This document shows, in pieces, positions 44,701 to 56,212 of a stretch of DNA of 64,000 nucleotides (position 1 is its first letter; the number at the start of each line of letters is the position of its first letter). The DNA comes from Trichobilharzia regenti. Lineage: Eukaryota > Platyhelminthes > Trematoda > Strigeidida > Schistosomatidae. The DNA is taken from assembly GCA_944472135.2 (NCBI GenBank), contig OX235266.1, forward strand, positions 11,821,925 to 11,885,924. The letters are read 5' to 3'. The notes beneath the pieces were generated by a model. That model was not told the origin of the DNA, searched no databases, and was given only the letters and a program-made list of their open reading frames with translations. The translations under genes and the position numbers were made by a program.

Positions 44701-45325
44701 GCCTAACCAAAGGTAAGATCTTCCCTCTGTACAGACATAACTCAAAAAAACCAACTCAAAAGCAGGTCAAATATACATAACTGGCCTCAAACAATTGTTT
44801 TATTTATCATCTCTGATCGGTCAGGTCAACACACTAATGCTCCACCAGTTTACTTCAAGTAGAATCATTCAAAAAACGACTAGGCATACGCATTTGAGAA
44901 TAAAATTTTTCAGAAATAATTATTCGTTAAAATAAAAAGAAAGCTCAATAGAAATAAAATTAAGAGAATTTAAGAGATCTCATCACTCTCTGTGATGATT
45001 CCTCTTCAAAAGAAAATGAAAAGTAGAATTTAAGTAATGTAGAGGTATATCTATATAGGACTGATTTCATCAATTTAAGTAGTATATAGAATTTGGGAAA
45101 AAATTACACGGCAATAGAAACAAATCAACAAGAGAGAAACTATTTTCTCAGATGAAGTATGTATGGATGGAAAATATCAGCAGCAATGAAATATATATAG
45201 GTATGAGTATGTATGGATGTGTAGGTCACAAGGCCAAAGTGTATGTGTGTGTGTGAGGGGGGTGGGACAACGCAACATCCAGAGTTATATAACAATGAGA
45301 GACGTATATATATGAGTACTCTTTC
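44701..45325. other. AT-rich intergenic or intronic DNA
   Basis: No element recognised. (TA)n and (GT)n tracts occur near 45190 and 45240. Confidence 0.4.
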
Positions 45326-45331
45326 TTTTAC

Positions 45332-45456
45332 AAGCAATATATTGAATTGAGTAAAGAAAGAAGCATCTTCAAGCCAATAAGAATTCACCACGCCTCTTCT
45401 TCCCTTTCTCGTTTTCTTGTGAAGATTACGTAATACTTGGGCTAATGCCACAACTT
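45332..45456 (-). CDS. candidate internal exon of a minus-strand host gene
   Basis: On the minus strand TGTTATTTTGCAG precedes the exon, and CTT|GTAAAAG follows it. The 125-bp exon starts in phase 1 and ends in phase 0, and encodes VVALAQVLRNLHKKTRKGRR, GVVNSYWLEDASFF and TQFNILL. The composition (charged helix-like stretch, balanced residues, no repeats) is unlike the transposon debris around it. No family is recognised with confidence; the WLED words faintly recall a BRCT domain end, but one exon is too little to say. Confidence 0.45.
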
Positions 45457-45632
45457 CTGCAAAATAACACATACATAGTAAGCACAAATACTAGAAAGTT
45501 TAAACCAGACAAAAACAAAAAAATTATCACTTTAAATTGAAATGTTTTTAAAACAATACTCTACTTAATGAAGATCCAGCTGGGAGTAATGCAATTTCGA
45601 GTGTAGAGCTAAGTGAGACATCGATACAAGAT

Positions 45633-46738
45633 AAACTGGAACATAGAGTTCCCTTCAACAACACACCTCCACTTTGTTCTGTTTTCCCCTGTCCTCTTCA
45701 GCTGGGTCCAAGATTGACCAAAAAACTCTCTCTTCCTCGCCGAACGATCTCCTCTCCATGTCACCACCCTCGCACTGACAACCCACACTCGTCGCTTCCC
45801 GTTTGGATTCCACTCGAGGCACTGCCTGGCGGGCAATGTCATTCGGCGGCCACCTTAATGTATGATCGACTTATCTCCACTCAGTTGGTTTATTCCTATA
45901 GTTTCTTCTTGCTTATTCTTTCTGGCCATTCGATCTTCATTATGCAGTCAGCCAGCAAAGGAGGCAGCTACTGATGAAAGTCTGCAACAGGCTGTTGGGA
46001 ATGCTTCTCGTGACACTCTGGCCAAGTTTTTGACCCGTATAGAAGAACCGACTTCACTCTGGTGTTGAATGGAATCCGAATCTTGTTCCTTATGCTCTCT
46101 GAGTGCGGTAGATTTCCAAACTGGTTTCACGTTGATGAAGTTTCACGTATCTTGCCTTCCCGATTCTGTCTGGCTAACTTTGACAGCTTTGTCTCTTCCG
46201 TGTCTGTAGTTGAAACGATGCTTCCCAGATAATCCAGGATGTAACCTCTGTTAAGCCTCTCCCTTCGATGGTGATTAGTGCTTGTAGATTTCGTCACCTC
46301 CGTCTTCTCTATGTTCACCTGCAGTCCTGTGTTTTCGCTGCCTGCCAGCCTCTTCAACCAGTTTGTTGGTTTTCGCCTGCCTGCCTGTCTGAAAGTCTTC
46401 GAGTTTGTGTGACATTAGACATATATATCATCCACACGCGAAATCCAGATCTTCTGAAGTCTTCTTATAGGTCGTCCAGTGTATTCCGAACTCCTCGCTC
46501 CCTGTTCACAGTCTGACGTATAATCCAATCAGTCCACCACAATTAAGATCATCCATCGATGATAATAGGCAGCCAGGCTTATCTTACTCCCGTATGCACT
46601 TCGAACGCCTCACTGAGTTTTCTGTTGTGGATCATTTTGACACGTGGGATTGTCATATAGCCAGCCGCCGCCAGTTGTTGAATGAGGTTGACAAAGACTT
46701 GAGGTACGCCATAGTGTTGAAGTAGTTGTAGTTTGAAG
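45633..46738 (-). mobile_element. RTE (SR2-like) retrotransposon, 5'-truncated
   Basis: Minus-strand blocks: VHNRKLSEAFEVHTGVR-type near 46600, ENTGLQVNIEKTEV, TTDTEETKLSKLARQNREGK, and a C-terminal part near 45850. Closest in the window to the copy at 60303. It starts (3') in the family UTR without a clear microsatellite tail. Confidence 0.7.
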
Positions 46739-46784
46739 TACAATTTACCATCTGGTGGTAATAAAACGCCTATGCCTAGTTACA

Positions 46785-47110
46785 TATGCAAGCATCAGCG
46801 ACAAGAAACTCTGGCTGGGAACAAACCAACAGACGGGAGCCAATTGCTCAACAAACATGTAGGAGCAAATGGAGATGGATGGATCGGGCATACGTTGAGG
46901 AGGTCGTTGAATGACATCGCGCTCAATGCAAGTCATCTCGCTCGAGTGGAATATCCAAATGGGAAGCGATGAGTGGGTTGTTGGTGAGAGAATGACATGT
47001 AAGACATTAGAGATTATGGGCAATCGTAAAGCTAGCAAGCTGATGACGTTAGCAGAAAATAAAACAATATGGAGATGTTTTATTGAAGCAGAAGCGGGTT
47101 AACTTCAGCC
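46785..47110 (+). mobile_element. RTE (SR2-like) C-terminal fragment
   Basis: Opposite orientation to its neighbour. It reads from the WIGHTLRRSLND block (46880-46930) to the 3' end near 47105, so the two RTE pieces meet head to head near 46740. Confidence 0.65.
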
Positions 47111-47279
47111 AACTACAGAAACGGATTCAGCGGGATAATGACGCTGGGACTAAGGTACAACAAGAACGAGTGGAACCAGGAAGGTGTGGACGGTTCCTTT
47201 CAAACCTATTTGATGCAGGGGACGAGTGTGGCGTATACTACTAATAAGATTTATCAGTAGTATATATATACGTATATAC

Positions 47280-48870
47280 AAATAATAATTTGCTTTATTC
47301 CAAAACAGTACTTGTGATACAGAATAGAATTCTCAGCATTTTACTACATACAGTATTGCGCATGCAGTTAGTACATTAACAATAAATAGAATTCTACATA
47401 GATTAAGAGTAATCTCAGTTCATTATGACAACAACATATTGTCATATGTCGGTAGCAAAGCCAAAATTGAACAGAATGTTTCATGGTGTTAGAAAAGTAG
47501 ATATGAGCATATTTACTGGCGTGTGAGCGGTAACAAAAAGGTCGAGATATACAGAGTGTGAAAGAACGAAGAAGAATGTTTTAAATGGGGTTTGTAAGGA
47601 AGAGAGAAACAAAGCAGCACATAACAGAGAAAAAAGAGAGAGAAAAGGAAAAGAAAGAAAGAAAAGCGTTGTACCTACACATGATATGAGTTGGAAAGAC
47701 GAGATCCAGTTGTTCTACTGACTATTTAATAAGTTATAGGTATCACACCTAATGCTTTCTTTATCGCACAGAACACGAGCTGGCCAAGTAGGGTATGGTT
47801 GAGTTTTTGTAGTTGTTAGTGCGAGCATATCGTTTTCTATATAGGCTTCTGGTCTGCCTGCCTGATGAGATACAAGCGGAGAGTTGTCAATGAAGAGGGT
47901 GGTCGTGTGAGTTAGATAGATAAAATGGATTTAGCCCACTTTTCACATGAGTGAGTCCAAGTGCCTGTTGACCAGAATATTAACAAGCTGGTTGGTTAAG
48001 TGGCACATTGCTTACCACTCTGCTGACAACCTTTAACATCCTGCGTAATAAGGTATAGTCTTTCTTCAGTAGCCAGCCCAGGAATAACTAAGGGGGAACA
48101 ATAGAGAATAATAGACAGAATATGAGAGTTAACGAATTGTAGGATTAAGGGTTAAGTTATTCCAGAATGTCTTCACTTCTTGATGTAGAAGGTAAGACGG
48201 AATATTTTCTTAGAAATCATCAAGATATGAGACGACCAGGAAAGATCAGTAGATAGAATGACGTCTAGGTATTTCATTTCCGGCTAGGTTTATATTTCAG
48301 TGCCATCAATGTTGCACACCTCGTGAGTGCTAACCACCAGTTTGCTTAGGTCAGTCAGATTTATGCCTAGAGGTGAAATTGACTGTTTGACATTTAGAGG
48401 GGTTTAAGGCAAGACCGTTTTCCTTAGACTACTGACTGATTTTTGATAAAAAGCCATTTAGTTTAGAGGAGTCGCTTTGACATTTGACAGGCAAAGATAC
48501 AGTCAGGTCGTCAGCATATTTAACAAAATTAATGTCATTTGAAGATGATAAGTCATGTAGACAGAAAGAAAGATAAGAGAAGTGGGGAGAGTACAGCACC
48601 TTGGGGGACACCAGCTTTAGTGAGCACAACAGAGGAGGATTTGCCTTTGTGTATACGGTATACTGCATTCTGTTAATCGACATGAAAACATCAAATAACA
48701 TAGTGATAGATTTGATATTAGAGAAAGAAAATGATACAGAGTTGCAGAGATACACACACGGGAGACATGAAAGGAACACAGGGAAACACAATATGAAGGA
48801 AGGGCCAGATGTAGCAGGCCCAACACGAAGATCTGTGGAAATGTGGTGCGTTGAAGATAGGGTGTAATTA
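47280..48870 (-). mobile_element. CR1-type (SR1-like) retrotransposon, RT to 3' end
   Basis: Minus strand from about 48870: region of SIPYTQRQ, then AGVPQGAVLSPLL (motif B, frame 2), LHDLSSSNDINFVKYADDLT (motif C; YADD) with VSLPVKCQSDSSKLNGFLSK, ENGLALNPSKCQ-like, MKYLDV, LSWSSH and KKIFRLTFYIKK, then the UTR to (AAT)n at 47281. Catalytic YADD is kept, but frames change several times. The 3' 800 bp match 41188-42045. Confidence 0.8.
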
Positions 48871-49205
48871 ATTTCGCTATATAGATATACCGAATTGCAA
48901 ATAAGTATCCTTATGTCAAGCCTTCCGTTTTCTACCGTTAAGAGGGGAGCTAAAAAACCACCATCCCAAACGGTCCTGTGATGGACCTGTTTTGATCTCA
49001 GTGTCAACCATGGGGAAAGTAAATCCTGACGCTGTTCCACTGTTTTGTGGATCCAACTCCAAGTCAAAGACTCGGGAGGGAGTAATCCCTTAAGACAACC
49101 ATCTGCCTTGTTTCGAGTCTCCGGGCAGTATTGCAGCCCACTTAAGCTTTCATTATTCTCAACAGCACTCAGTATCAAAAATAATATCCGGATTTTCAAC
49201 TCCAA
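48429..49205 (-). pseudogene. 258-codon open frame over a CR1 RT fragment
   Basis: The longest fully open, non-LTR frame in the window. Its C-terminal third holds the CR1 motif-C region (INFVKYADDLTVSLPVKCQ). The middle (residues ~100-190) is hydrophobic and in a frame that does not match CR1 motif B, which is read one base away. The first 50 residues (from 49205 to about 49150) overlap the 5' end of the RTE fragment. The open frame is therefore probably accidental across three pieces, and no protein function is proposed. Confidence 0.4.
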
Positions 49206-49697
49206 TGGGAAGTCGGTGCTACTATACGGATGGATCAGAGACTTGCACTGCGCGTCATAAAGAGCATCTCAAAGAAATTTCAGACCTTCATTAACAGTTG
49301 CCTTCTCTCAATACCACTAAAGATCAGATGGCTGGCCAGAAAACATCAGCAACAGGGATCTCTGGCAATGAGGGAACCAACACACCAGGAACCGATTGTG
49401 AAACAAATAGGCAGGAAGAAATAGAGGTAGGTGGATTGGCTGGCCATAATCTGAGGAAAACATCAAGTGATTGACATCACTAGACAAGCCATCGCTCGAA
49501 TGAAACCCGAAAGGGAAGCGGTGAGTTGGTCGTCGGTGTGAGGGTGACTTGGAGGAGGTCATGTGAAGAGGAGATGAAAGCAGCATGTGGGCAGACTTGG
49601 ACCCAGGTGAGATCTCTAGCACAGCACCGAACGCAATGGAGATGTGCGGCTGGAGCCCTATATTTCTCTAGGAATTAAAATAAATAATAATAATAAA
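49155..49697 (+). mobile_element. RTE (SR2-like) 3'-end fragment
   Basis: Begins TCAACAGCACTCAGTATCAAA and reads FKISFQTFINSCL-like, LKIRWLARKHQQQGSLAM, QEPIVKQIGRKK, the WIGH region and the UTR, ending in an (AAT)n tail at 49683-49696. It is the plus-strand match of 16286-16815. Confidence 0.75.
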
Positions 49698-49699
49698 AG

Positions 49700-50060
49700 C
49701 TATGGGATCTTGTGTGACATTTCTTAAAGCCTATAGTATACCAAAAGTTTGTATTTTAATAAATAGTAATAATAATAATAATAGTGATAAAAGCCTCATT
49801 AATAGTAGTCAAATGGACTTACCGCCTTTGGATAGACAGACTTTTATGACGGGCCAGAAAACGCTATTAGAAAAAACACACAAAAGAAAATTTAAGTGTT
49901 ATTATTTATGTTTAGAAGGATATGATTGATTTTATGTATATGAATAGATGGTACACTTTTTTATATTATATCGACTAACCTACTCATAAGTAATACGATA
50001 TTTTGAATAAAAAAATGACTGAGTTGTTTGTCGTAAGGTTGGTTTCAAGTTCGTAATTTC
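49700..50060. other. no gene recognised
   Basis: AT-rich; (AATAAT)n near 49765-49785. Confidence 0.4.
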
Positions 50061-50063
50061 ATG

Positions 50064-50290
50064 ACGAGCGTCGGTGGCACAGCGGTTAGGATGCTCGCCA
50101 ATCATGTACATGGTTCGGGGTCCGATCCATGGCCGACGCACTTTCTTACCCCGCTAAGCCAGAAATAATGGTGGTAAAGAGGAAAGGTTGGGTATGAGGC
50201 TGGCTAGCAACCCCATCCTGTAAAATTAAACACTGCTACAGAAACTTCAAGCCACCGGCTTGAGACCCTGTGTTCCACTGGGGAACTTGA
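50064..50290 (+). repeat. tRNA-derived SINE (family F4), best copy
   Basis: A-box GGTGGCACAGCGGTTAGGAT and B-box GGTTCGGGGTCCGATCC, then GTCATGTACATGG-like loop and body TGGTGGTAAAGAGGAAAGG, GAGGCTGGCTAGCAACCCC, ending with CTTCAAGCCACCGGCTTGAG and GTTCCACTGGGGAACTTG. Non-autonomous; its partner RT is not identified. Confidence 0.7.
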
Positions 50291-50344
50291 AGGGAAAAAA
50301 TGGTGTAAATTGTATTCTGATACTATACATAACACTTTAATTTT

Positions 50345-51000
50345 ATTGCATGGAGAATTTCATCATGAGCTGACATCAATTAGAGAACCACTGGAAAACC
50401 ACCTAGGAGTACTGGACAACTGTTTCGTCCTAGTTTGGGACTCTTCATCGGTACTCACCCACTCAACTGGGTTCGAACCCAGGACCTTCTGGTTACAAGG
50501 AGGGCTAGCTCGTAGATCACTGAGCCACTGGAAACTGATCCATCATGATGAAATTCTCCATGGAATCAAACAAAATAAATCCCTTCAAAACCAATACTTG
50601 AAAATTAATCTGATGCTCACTAGCGGCTGGCCCTATTCAGGCAGTTAACCTGGGGTTCTAGTGGGAAGTCAAGACCAGTAGGGTACAGCAGATTGATGAT
50701 GAGGCAGTAACTCATCGAAGCAGAAGACAGTGCGAAATGGTCGCGCTATGTCGTGAATTGGCAAAAGTTAGAATTCGAGGATCATTGGATCGGGGCCCAG
50801 CGGCTCAATGGTCTACGAGCTCGCTATCCCTGTAACCAGCAGGTCCTGGGTTCGAACTGTGGTGGTGGATGCGTACTGATGAAGAGTCACAAACTAGGAC
50901 GGAGGAAACAGCTGTCCAGTACTTCCAGTGGTTCCCTAACTGATGTCAGCTCATGATGAATTCCTCCATACAATCAAACAAAATCCCTAAAAAATCAATA
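50345..51000. repeat. family E hammerhead-SINE, head-to-head with tandem plus unit
   Basis: A minus-oriented part (50345-50541; hammerhead 50409-50455) meets a plus-oriented run that begins with the unit's 3' end (TCATGATGAAATTCTCCATGG), continues through a full unit (tRNA-like head at 50793-50860, hammerhead 50870-50930) and repeats that end at 50952. The two ends are ~408 bp apart, giving the unit length. Both hammerhead cores start ATGAAGA (C3 to A). No clear target duplication found. Confidence 0.7.
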
Positions 51001-51185
51001 CTTCCATTTTAATGAAGTAGAGCACTGAATAACAAGTAATTATTTCACATCTTTAATATTTAATGACATTCATTATCTGTCAGTGCTGATGAACATTGAA
51101 TCGTATTCGTTTATTCGAACTTGCCTCCATTTGGCGGGAAACAAGAAAGCTATCGTTGCTTATAAGTAAAGTAAAATTACATTTG

Positions 51186-52181
51186 TAAAATCTCAGTGAG
51201 ATTGAAATGAGTAATTCCAACGTTCCCTGTGGTGGACAATCTTCTCACACGGCGGCGCCCAAATATTTTAGAACTATACTGTTAAATCTTGACAACAGTT
51301 CATTTGATGAATTATTTTGCAATCGAATTAAATCAACAAAGAAACTACATATAATTGGCACAATCATCATGTTTTCACTCTCCGTTGTCTGCAACAGAAT
51401 GCGTACCCTAAATCCGTAGTTGTCAAGTCACCTGACAACTTCAGTAGGTCGAATAAAGCAGCTCAATATTCAGAAAGAAGACAAAGCAATAAGTTCGACA
51501 AAGGTGCTTCAACTAAACTCTAATCCTAAACACCATAATTTTGAAAATACGTCTAATCATAAAATTCTAGATATACTAACAGTTTGAACAGACACGAAGA
51601 AGTGATGTTAACTGATACAAAGCCAAAATCCTGATTAATAAATAAAAAATGGATATGTATCAATAATTAATAATACTTGGTCAAAATTCCCGACTGTCTA
51701 TATCTTCTTATGGAGACGTTAAGAAATGTTTTACAACTGTTTACCCACACACACATACACATTGTGTTTAAAGTGTTTGACAAAGGTAGACCTGGGTTCG
51801 AACCCCAGTGGGTGCGTAGTGCCGATGATTCCCAAACGAGGATGAAACAGCAGCTGTCCAGTACTCCCTGGTTTTCAATGGTTCCCTAACTGATATCAAT
51901 CCGTGATCAACTCGTAAAAAGGTAGACCAATACTTATATGTTTGAGGTCAAATTTTGATCACAACTCATACAGTTTTGTTTATTATACTTGTTAATACTT
52001 GTTTGTATGACTCATGATTGGACAAGGCACTTTTTAAAAACAAGAGATGTTTCTTTTATGTATATAAACCTCTGTTATGTTAATTTCGATTAATTTCCCT
52101 GAAGAAGTTCAGGCCACTAGTTTGCCGAACGTAGAAAACGTTGGAATTACTCATTTCAATCTAGCTGAGATTGAAGAAATA
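51186..52181. mobile_element. element with ~35-bp inverted ends, PLE-like
   Basis: CTCAGTGAGATTGAAATGAG (51189) recurs inverted at 52140-52176 (CTCATTTCAATCTAGCTGAG), both next to AATTCCAACGTT/AACGTTGGAATT. The right end has CTGAAGAAGTTCAGG, as in PLE termini. A 70-codon frame (51207-51419) begins in the left end. A family E fragment sits inside at 51783-51920. Coding identity is unproven. Confidence 0.4.
51783..51920 (+). repeat. family E fragment with mutated hammerhead
   Basis: Starts at the B-box (GGGTTCGAACCCC) and reads GTGCCGATGATTCCCAAACG, GAGGATGAAACAGCAGCTG and TCCAGTACTCC. Core is CCGATGA (U4 to C), and stem III has an AGC insertion. The tRNA-like A-box is missing. Confidence 0.55.
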
Positions 52182-52199
52182 TAATCAGAAATATAAATT

Positions 52200-52710
52200 G
52201 GGCACACTGTCTATTAACGCTTGTTTACATACTATTTTTTAAATAGTAACCTGTATTTTTAACACGTTATCGGTGGAAGGCATAAACAATCGCAGTGCAT
52301 TTCAATTTTCTGTTGTTCTGCGTATTAGGTCAAGTCTTCTGAAACCAGTAACAAGTCTAGGATCTTTACGATCTGGAGATTTGAAATTGTCTCTTCTTTT
52401 CTGCAGGAAATGATGATGGATGATTATTTACGAATAATCCCCATTGAGACGTTAATGAAAACAAAAGAACACACAGTTCAGTGAAGAGGCACTTCTCAGA
52501 GAATTCATCTCCCCTTTAGCTGTGCATAAAAAGAGAGTGGAATAAGGATAGTCGGCGTGTTACGTCGTAAGATGAATATTTTAATAAGTGAGTTGTCATC
52601 AGGATGGGCACATAGTAACGAAGGAAAGTGTATGGAATTATATGAGAGTTCTAAAGAAATATAACAAGAGTTATAAGGAGTTAGAAAAAACATGATACTA
52701 GAAGTGGTTG
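52200..52710. other. no gene recognised
   Basis: No coding or repeat match identified. Confidence 0.4.
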
Positions 52711-52714
52711 GATG

Positions 52715-54350
52715 ACTGACTGACTCCTTTCAACATAGAACTTTGCACCGATGTGTAGCAGTTCGAGTTGCCACACTAGCACAAAAAGCAAAGGAAGACA
52801 GCAAACAGATATTCAATACAGAGATATGAGGCAAAAAGAATAGGGATATCGAAGAACAATATAGTTTTATTGGATATTATAAACTACAAGGAGTGCATGC
52901 ATCTGCACCAGCCATTGAGAACGATTCTGAGCCATTGGTTTTTACCCTCCCGAGGACCCCAGCCAGTTAAGAAGTCTACACCTTCCTACGTGACTGGCTG
53001 ATTTAAACTAACTGTTGTGGATTTCATTGACCAATGAAGCCATGTTTTTGTCTGACCACCACTGGCTGACTCTTTTCCAACCCGATCGATCCTATGTCAG
53101 CTAACATCACCCGTCGAGGAAGGCGATGGCTAGGCTAGGCACACATGCGTAACACATATCCTAACCATCTCAATCGACGCCGCCGATTCACAACCTCATC
53201 GATTGATTTCCCCTCCAACTCACCTAGCACTCCACCGATGCCTCACCTCCGTATTACTCACCTTATTATGCCACCAATTAACGTGGGAGATAGAACACAG
53301 GCACCTATGACCAAAGACAGCTAGCCAGGCTTTTCATGTCTTCCACTCTCAATAGCCAGGTCTCACAGCCATAAAGGACGACAGAGCGGACTGCTGAGTC
53401 GTAAACACGCCCTTTGGTCGACAGTCAGCCGGATACCAAGTCTACACCAGAGACGGGATAAACTGGAATATGCGAAACTAGCCTTCTGTATCCGTGTAGA
53501 GAATTCGTCAGCGATCAACCCGTTGGGGCTGATGCAACTCCCCGAGCAAATAAGTGAAGTGGTCAACACGCTCCACGAACCGCTTCACTCTCTATCTTTA
53601 AGCTAGTAGTGATTCGAATGTCAGTCATTCGCAGATTGCAGCTCAAGGTGTTTAGAAGACTCTGCATCTTGTCAGTGTCCTCGCCTAGAAAAACTATATC
53701 ATCTGCATATTCTAAGTCAACGACACTATTATTCCCTGGTGACAAGTCAATCCCTGAGTCGCTGAAGTCACTTAGGGTTAAGTCCATTAGTACAGCTATG
53801 ATGAAGTTGAATAGAAATGGGGATCCTTGAAGGACACCACTAGTCGTCACCACCTCAGATGGCAACTCGCCGTAAGCCCTCACCTGGCTGCATGAGTACG
53901 AGTAGAGTGCCTTAATCAGTGAAATGTATTTTCTCGGAATTCCTTTACAGCCAAGCATCTCAAGAGAACCTCTCGGTCGGCAGAATGGAATGTTGCCTTT
54001 AGGTCAAGAAATATAATGATTGTTGGACGCCGGTAGGAATGTCTATGTTCTAGAATCTGTCGGGGTGGGGGTGAAGATATGATCAATACACCCTCTTCCT
54101 GGTCTAAAGCCTGCCTGGCTCTCTCGTGTTTGTGCCTCCTGAGAACCACTTAGTCTATGCATGATTATTGAGCCTAGGACTTTAGATACCATATTAGTCA
54201 AGGTAATCCCCCTGTGATTATCACAGGGAGACTTGTCTCCCTTCTTGTATATGGGGATAATTAATGACTTATACCAACCCTGACGGGACTTCCTCTGATT
54301 CCCAGGCGCTGCCTAGTGGTTGGATGATTCTCTTTATTATGCATAACTCT
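52715..54350 (-). mobile_element. RTE family B retrotransposon, longest copy
   Basis: Minus strand in order: ILRRHKHERARQ..., RQILEHRHSYRRPTIIIFLD (motif A region, LDLKATFHSADRE; D kept), MLGCKGIPRKYISLIKALYS, VRAYGELPSEVVTTSGVLQG (motif B, with a deletion: VLQGSPFLFNF), LEYADDIVFLGEDTDKMQS (motif C), the C-terminal RRRLRWLGYVLRM and SHVGRCRLL blocks, and the 3' UTR near 52720. It lacks the endonuclease and has several frameshifts. RTE elements use an APE-type endonuclease and RT for target-primed copying. Confidence 0.8.
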
Positions 54351-54479
54351 GGTTTCTTCACCTTAATGGCAAGAGCTTTAACAATGCCAGAAGAGATGAA
54401 ACAATAACACCTTCAGTAGTTTGTTCTTCACCTTGTTCAAAAACCAATGTATCTGGTTCCCCATCAACAGGTGAACTAA

Positions 54480-54960
54480 TATACACACATAAAAAGTAGT
54501 CAGATACGAGATCTTGTTCTTCAGGTTTCTATAGATTAAAGGACCATTGGAGAACACTAATTAATTAGCACTGGTGCAAAGAATGTTCTCCTTCTGAAAA
54601 ATGATGAAATACTTCCCTTAAGGATATCGCAGGTTAAGTCTCCCTTGGAATACAGGTTCACATGTGAAAGTTCAGAACACGTTCCTTTGAATTTTTGGCT
54701 TGATATTCTTGTTAATTAAATCTCGGTGGGTATCCATTTTGGATGAGGGTTTCTTCCAGAAGATCTAAACCTGCTTCTAGGGACTAAAAGACTCACAGAT
54801 GTGTCGGATCCATGTGGCAAAGAATTTAATAAAATTGCGTTTTCGTTCAATAGACATACAACCGTTCCAAGTGGGTTTCTCCTATGGAATGGCCTTCTTA
54901 GGGTTCCACCGGATCTTCTTGTTAGTTCCACATCAAGAATTCAGGAGTGAATTTTACTGC
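54480..54960 (-). mobile_element. Penelope-like element fragment
   Basis: The minus strand parallels 30533-30910 (FKGDLTCDIL..., LRRTFF-like region near 54560-54660) and continues upstream to KFFATWIRHICES-like residues. Heavily decayed. Confidence 0.5.
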
Positions 54961-55299
54961 TGGACGGCAATTTTTAAATACCTGTAGCAATTGAATGAGG
55001 TTAATGGTCAATTTTTTATGAATTAAACATACGTTGAAGGGACATTCAAGTGGCATTACGCATTAGGCCCTATAGTGGAACGTGAATACAAAGCAACGAG
55101 CTTAGTATCCAACGGTGACATGGAGAATATTATGTTAGGTGGGATGAAACATCGTCGGCAGTTGTGGAGCCAGCTAAAAATGACTGCCGAGGACAGAATA
55201 CAGTGATGAGGATGCTGTCTCCTGAAGCATCATATCCCACCGGGAACCCAATGAATCAATAATAGTATTATTAATCTGTTTTAATAAGGATAAAACCAT

Positions 55300-55860
55300 C
55301 ACAACGGTTCCTAAGAAGACTCGCTTCATGAACCTAGAATTCAAAGGTGACATCACAGCGGAAATTCTTAGAAACTGCCTTTCAAAAAGTCTGAAGAAGA
55401 CATTTCCAACAGCCACCCTACCTACGTATCACATTCTCCTGCAGAGACAGTTAATCCAGTCTAACGCTAAGGACAAGATACCGCTTTCGGCCACATTAAT
55501 GTATTGTATTTATCAATTTATTTGTTCGTGTGGAGCAAAGTATATCGACCGTACGCGGCGTCAAGTCCACAAACGTATTCTGGAACACTGTCCAGCTTGG
55601 TTAGCCAGCCAGAGGAGAAAAGGAGAATAGCAACAGCTCGCGATCCTCGAACACCTTGTCATCTCCGGACATCGAGCACCCCCACCCCCGCATGAATGCT
55701 TCACAGTGGTACACAGACTCCCTTAATATCGTACAAAGGGACTTCGGATACGCCACCTCTGTACATAGCTGAAGCATTAGCTATTCCAGACCTGAAACCG
55801 GACCTGTGCATACAAAAGCGATACATACATTCTCTTGCCCTACCATGGCCAGAGTAAAGT
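55300..55860 (+). mobile_element. Penelope-like element, linker and GIY-YIG
   Basis: A 100-codon frame reads FMNLEFKGDITAEILRNCL, SKSLKKTFPTATLP and MYCIYQFICSCGAKYIDRTR (GIY-YIG: the YIG is YID), with RRQVHKRILEH. Then a shifted frame has LKPDLCIQKRY near 55795-55830. The catalytic Arg/Glu environment is partly intact, but the frame stops at 55630. Confidence 0.7.
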
Positions 55861-56212
55861 TCTTACTACAATTTTGCTTCTTTCTTTTAATATGTAAGTT
55901 CACTATAATAATAATTATTATTATTGTTCTTAATACTTTTATTATCATTATTATTCCCATCATCCACATTTTATTACCACTGTATTACTGTTTATTAATA
56001 ACATTGCTTTTTCATACAGATTTTATACACAAGAACACTTTATGGCCTTCCCACTAGCTTATTGATTAGTCATTATCGCACACTTGTTAAGACGTGCCAA
56101 CTTTTGTCTCCCTTCTTACACACCTTAACATTATGTAATGCAATTTTTCAAGGACAAAGTTTACCAGTATCTGATTGGTCTAAAAAAAATTTCTGTGTTA
56201 ATTATAATTACG

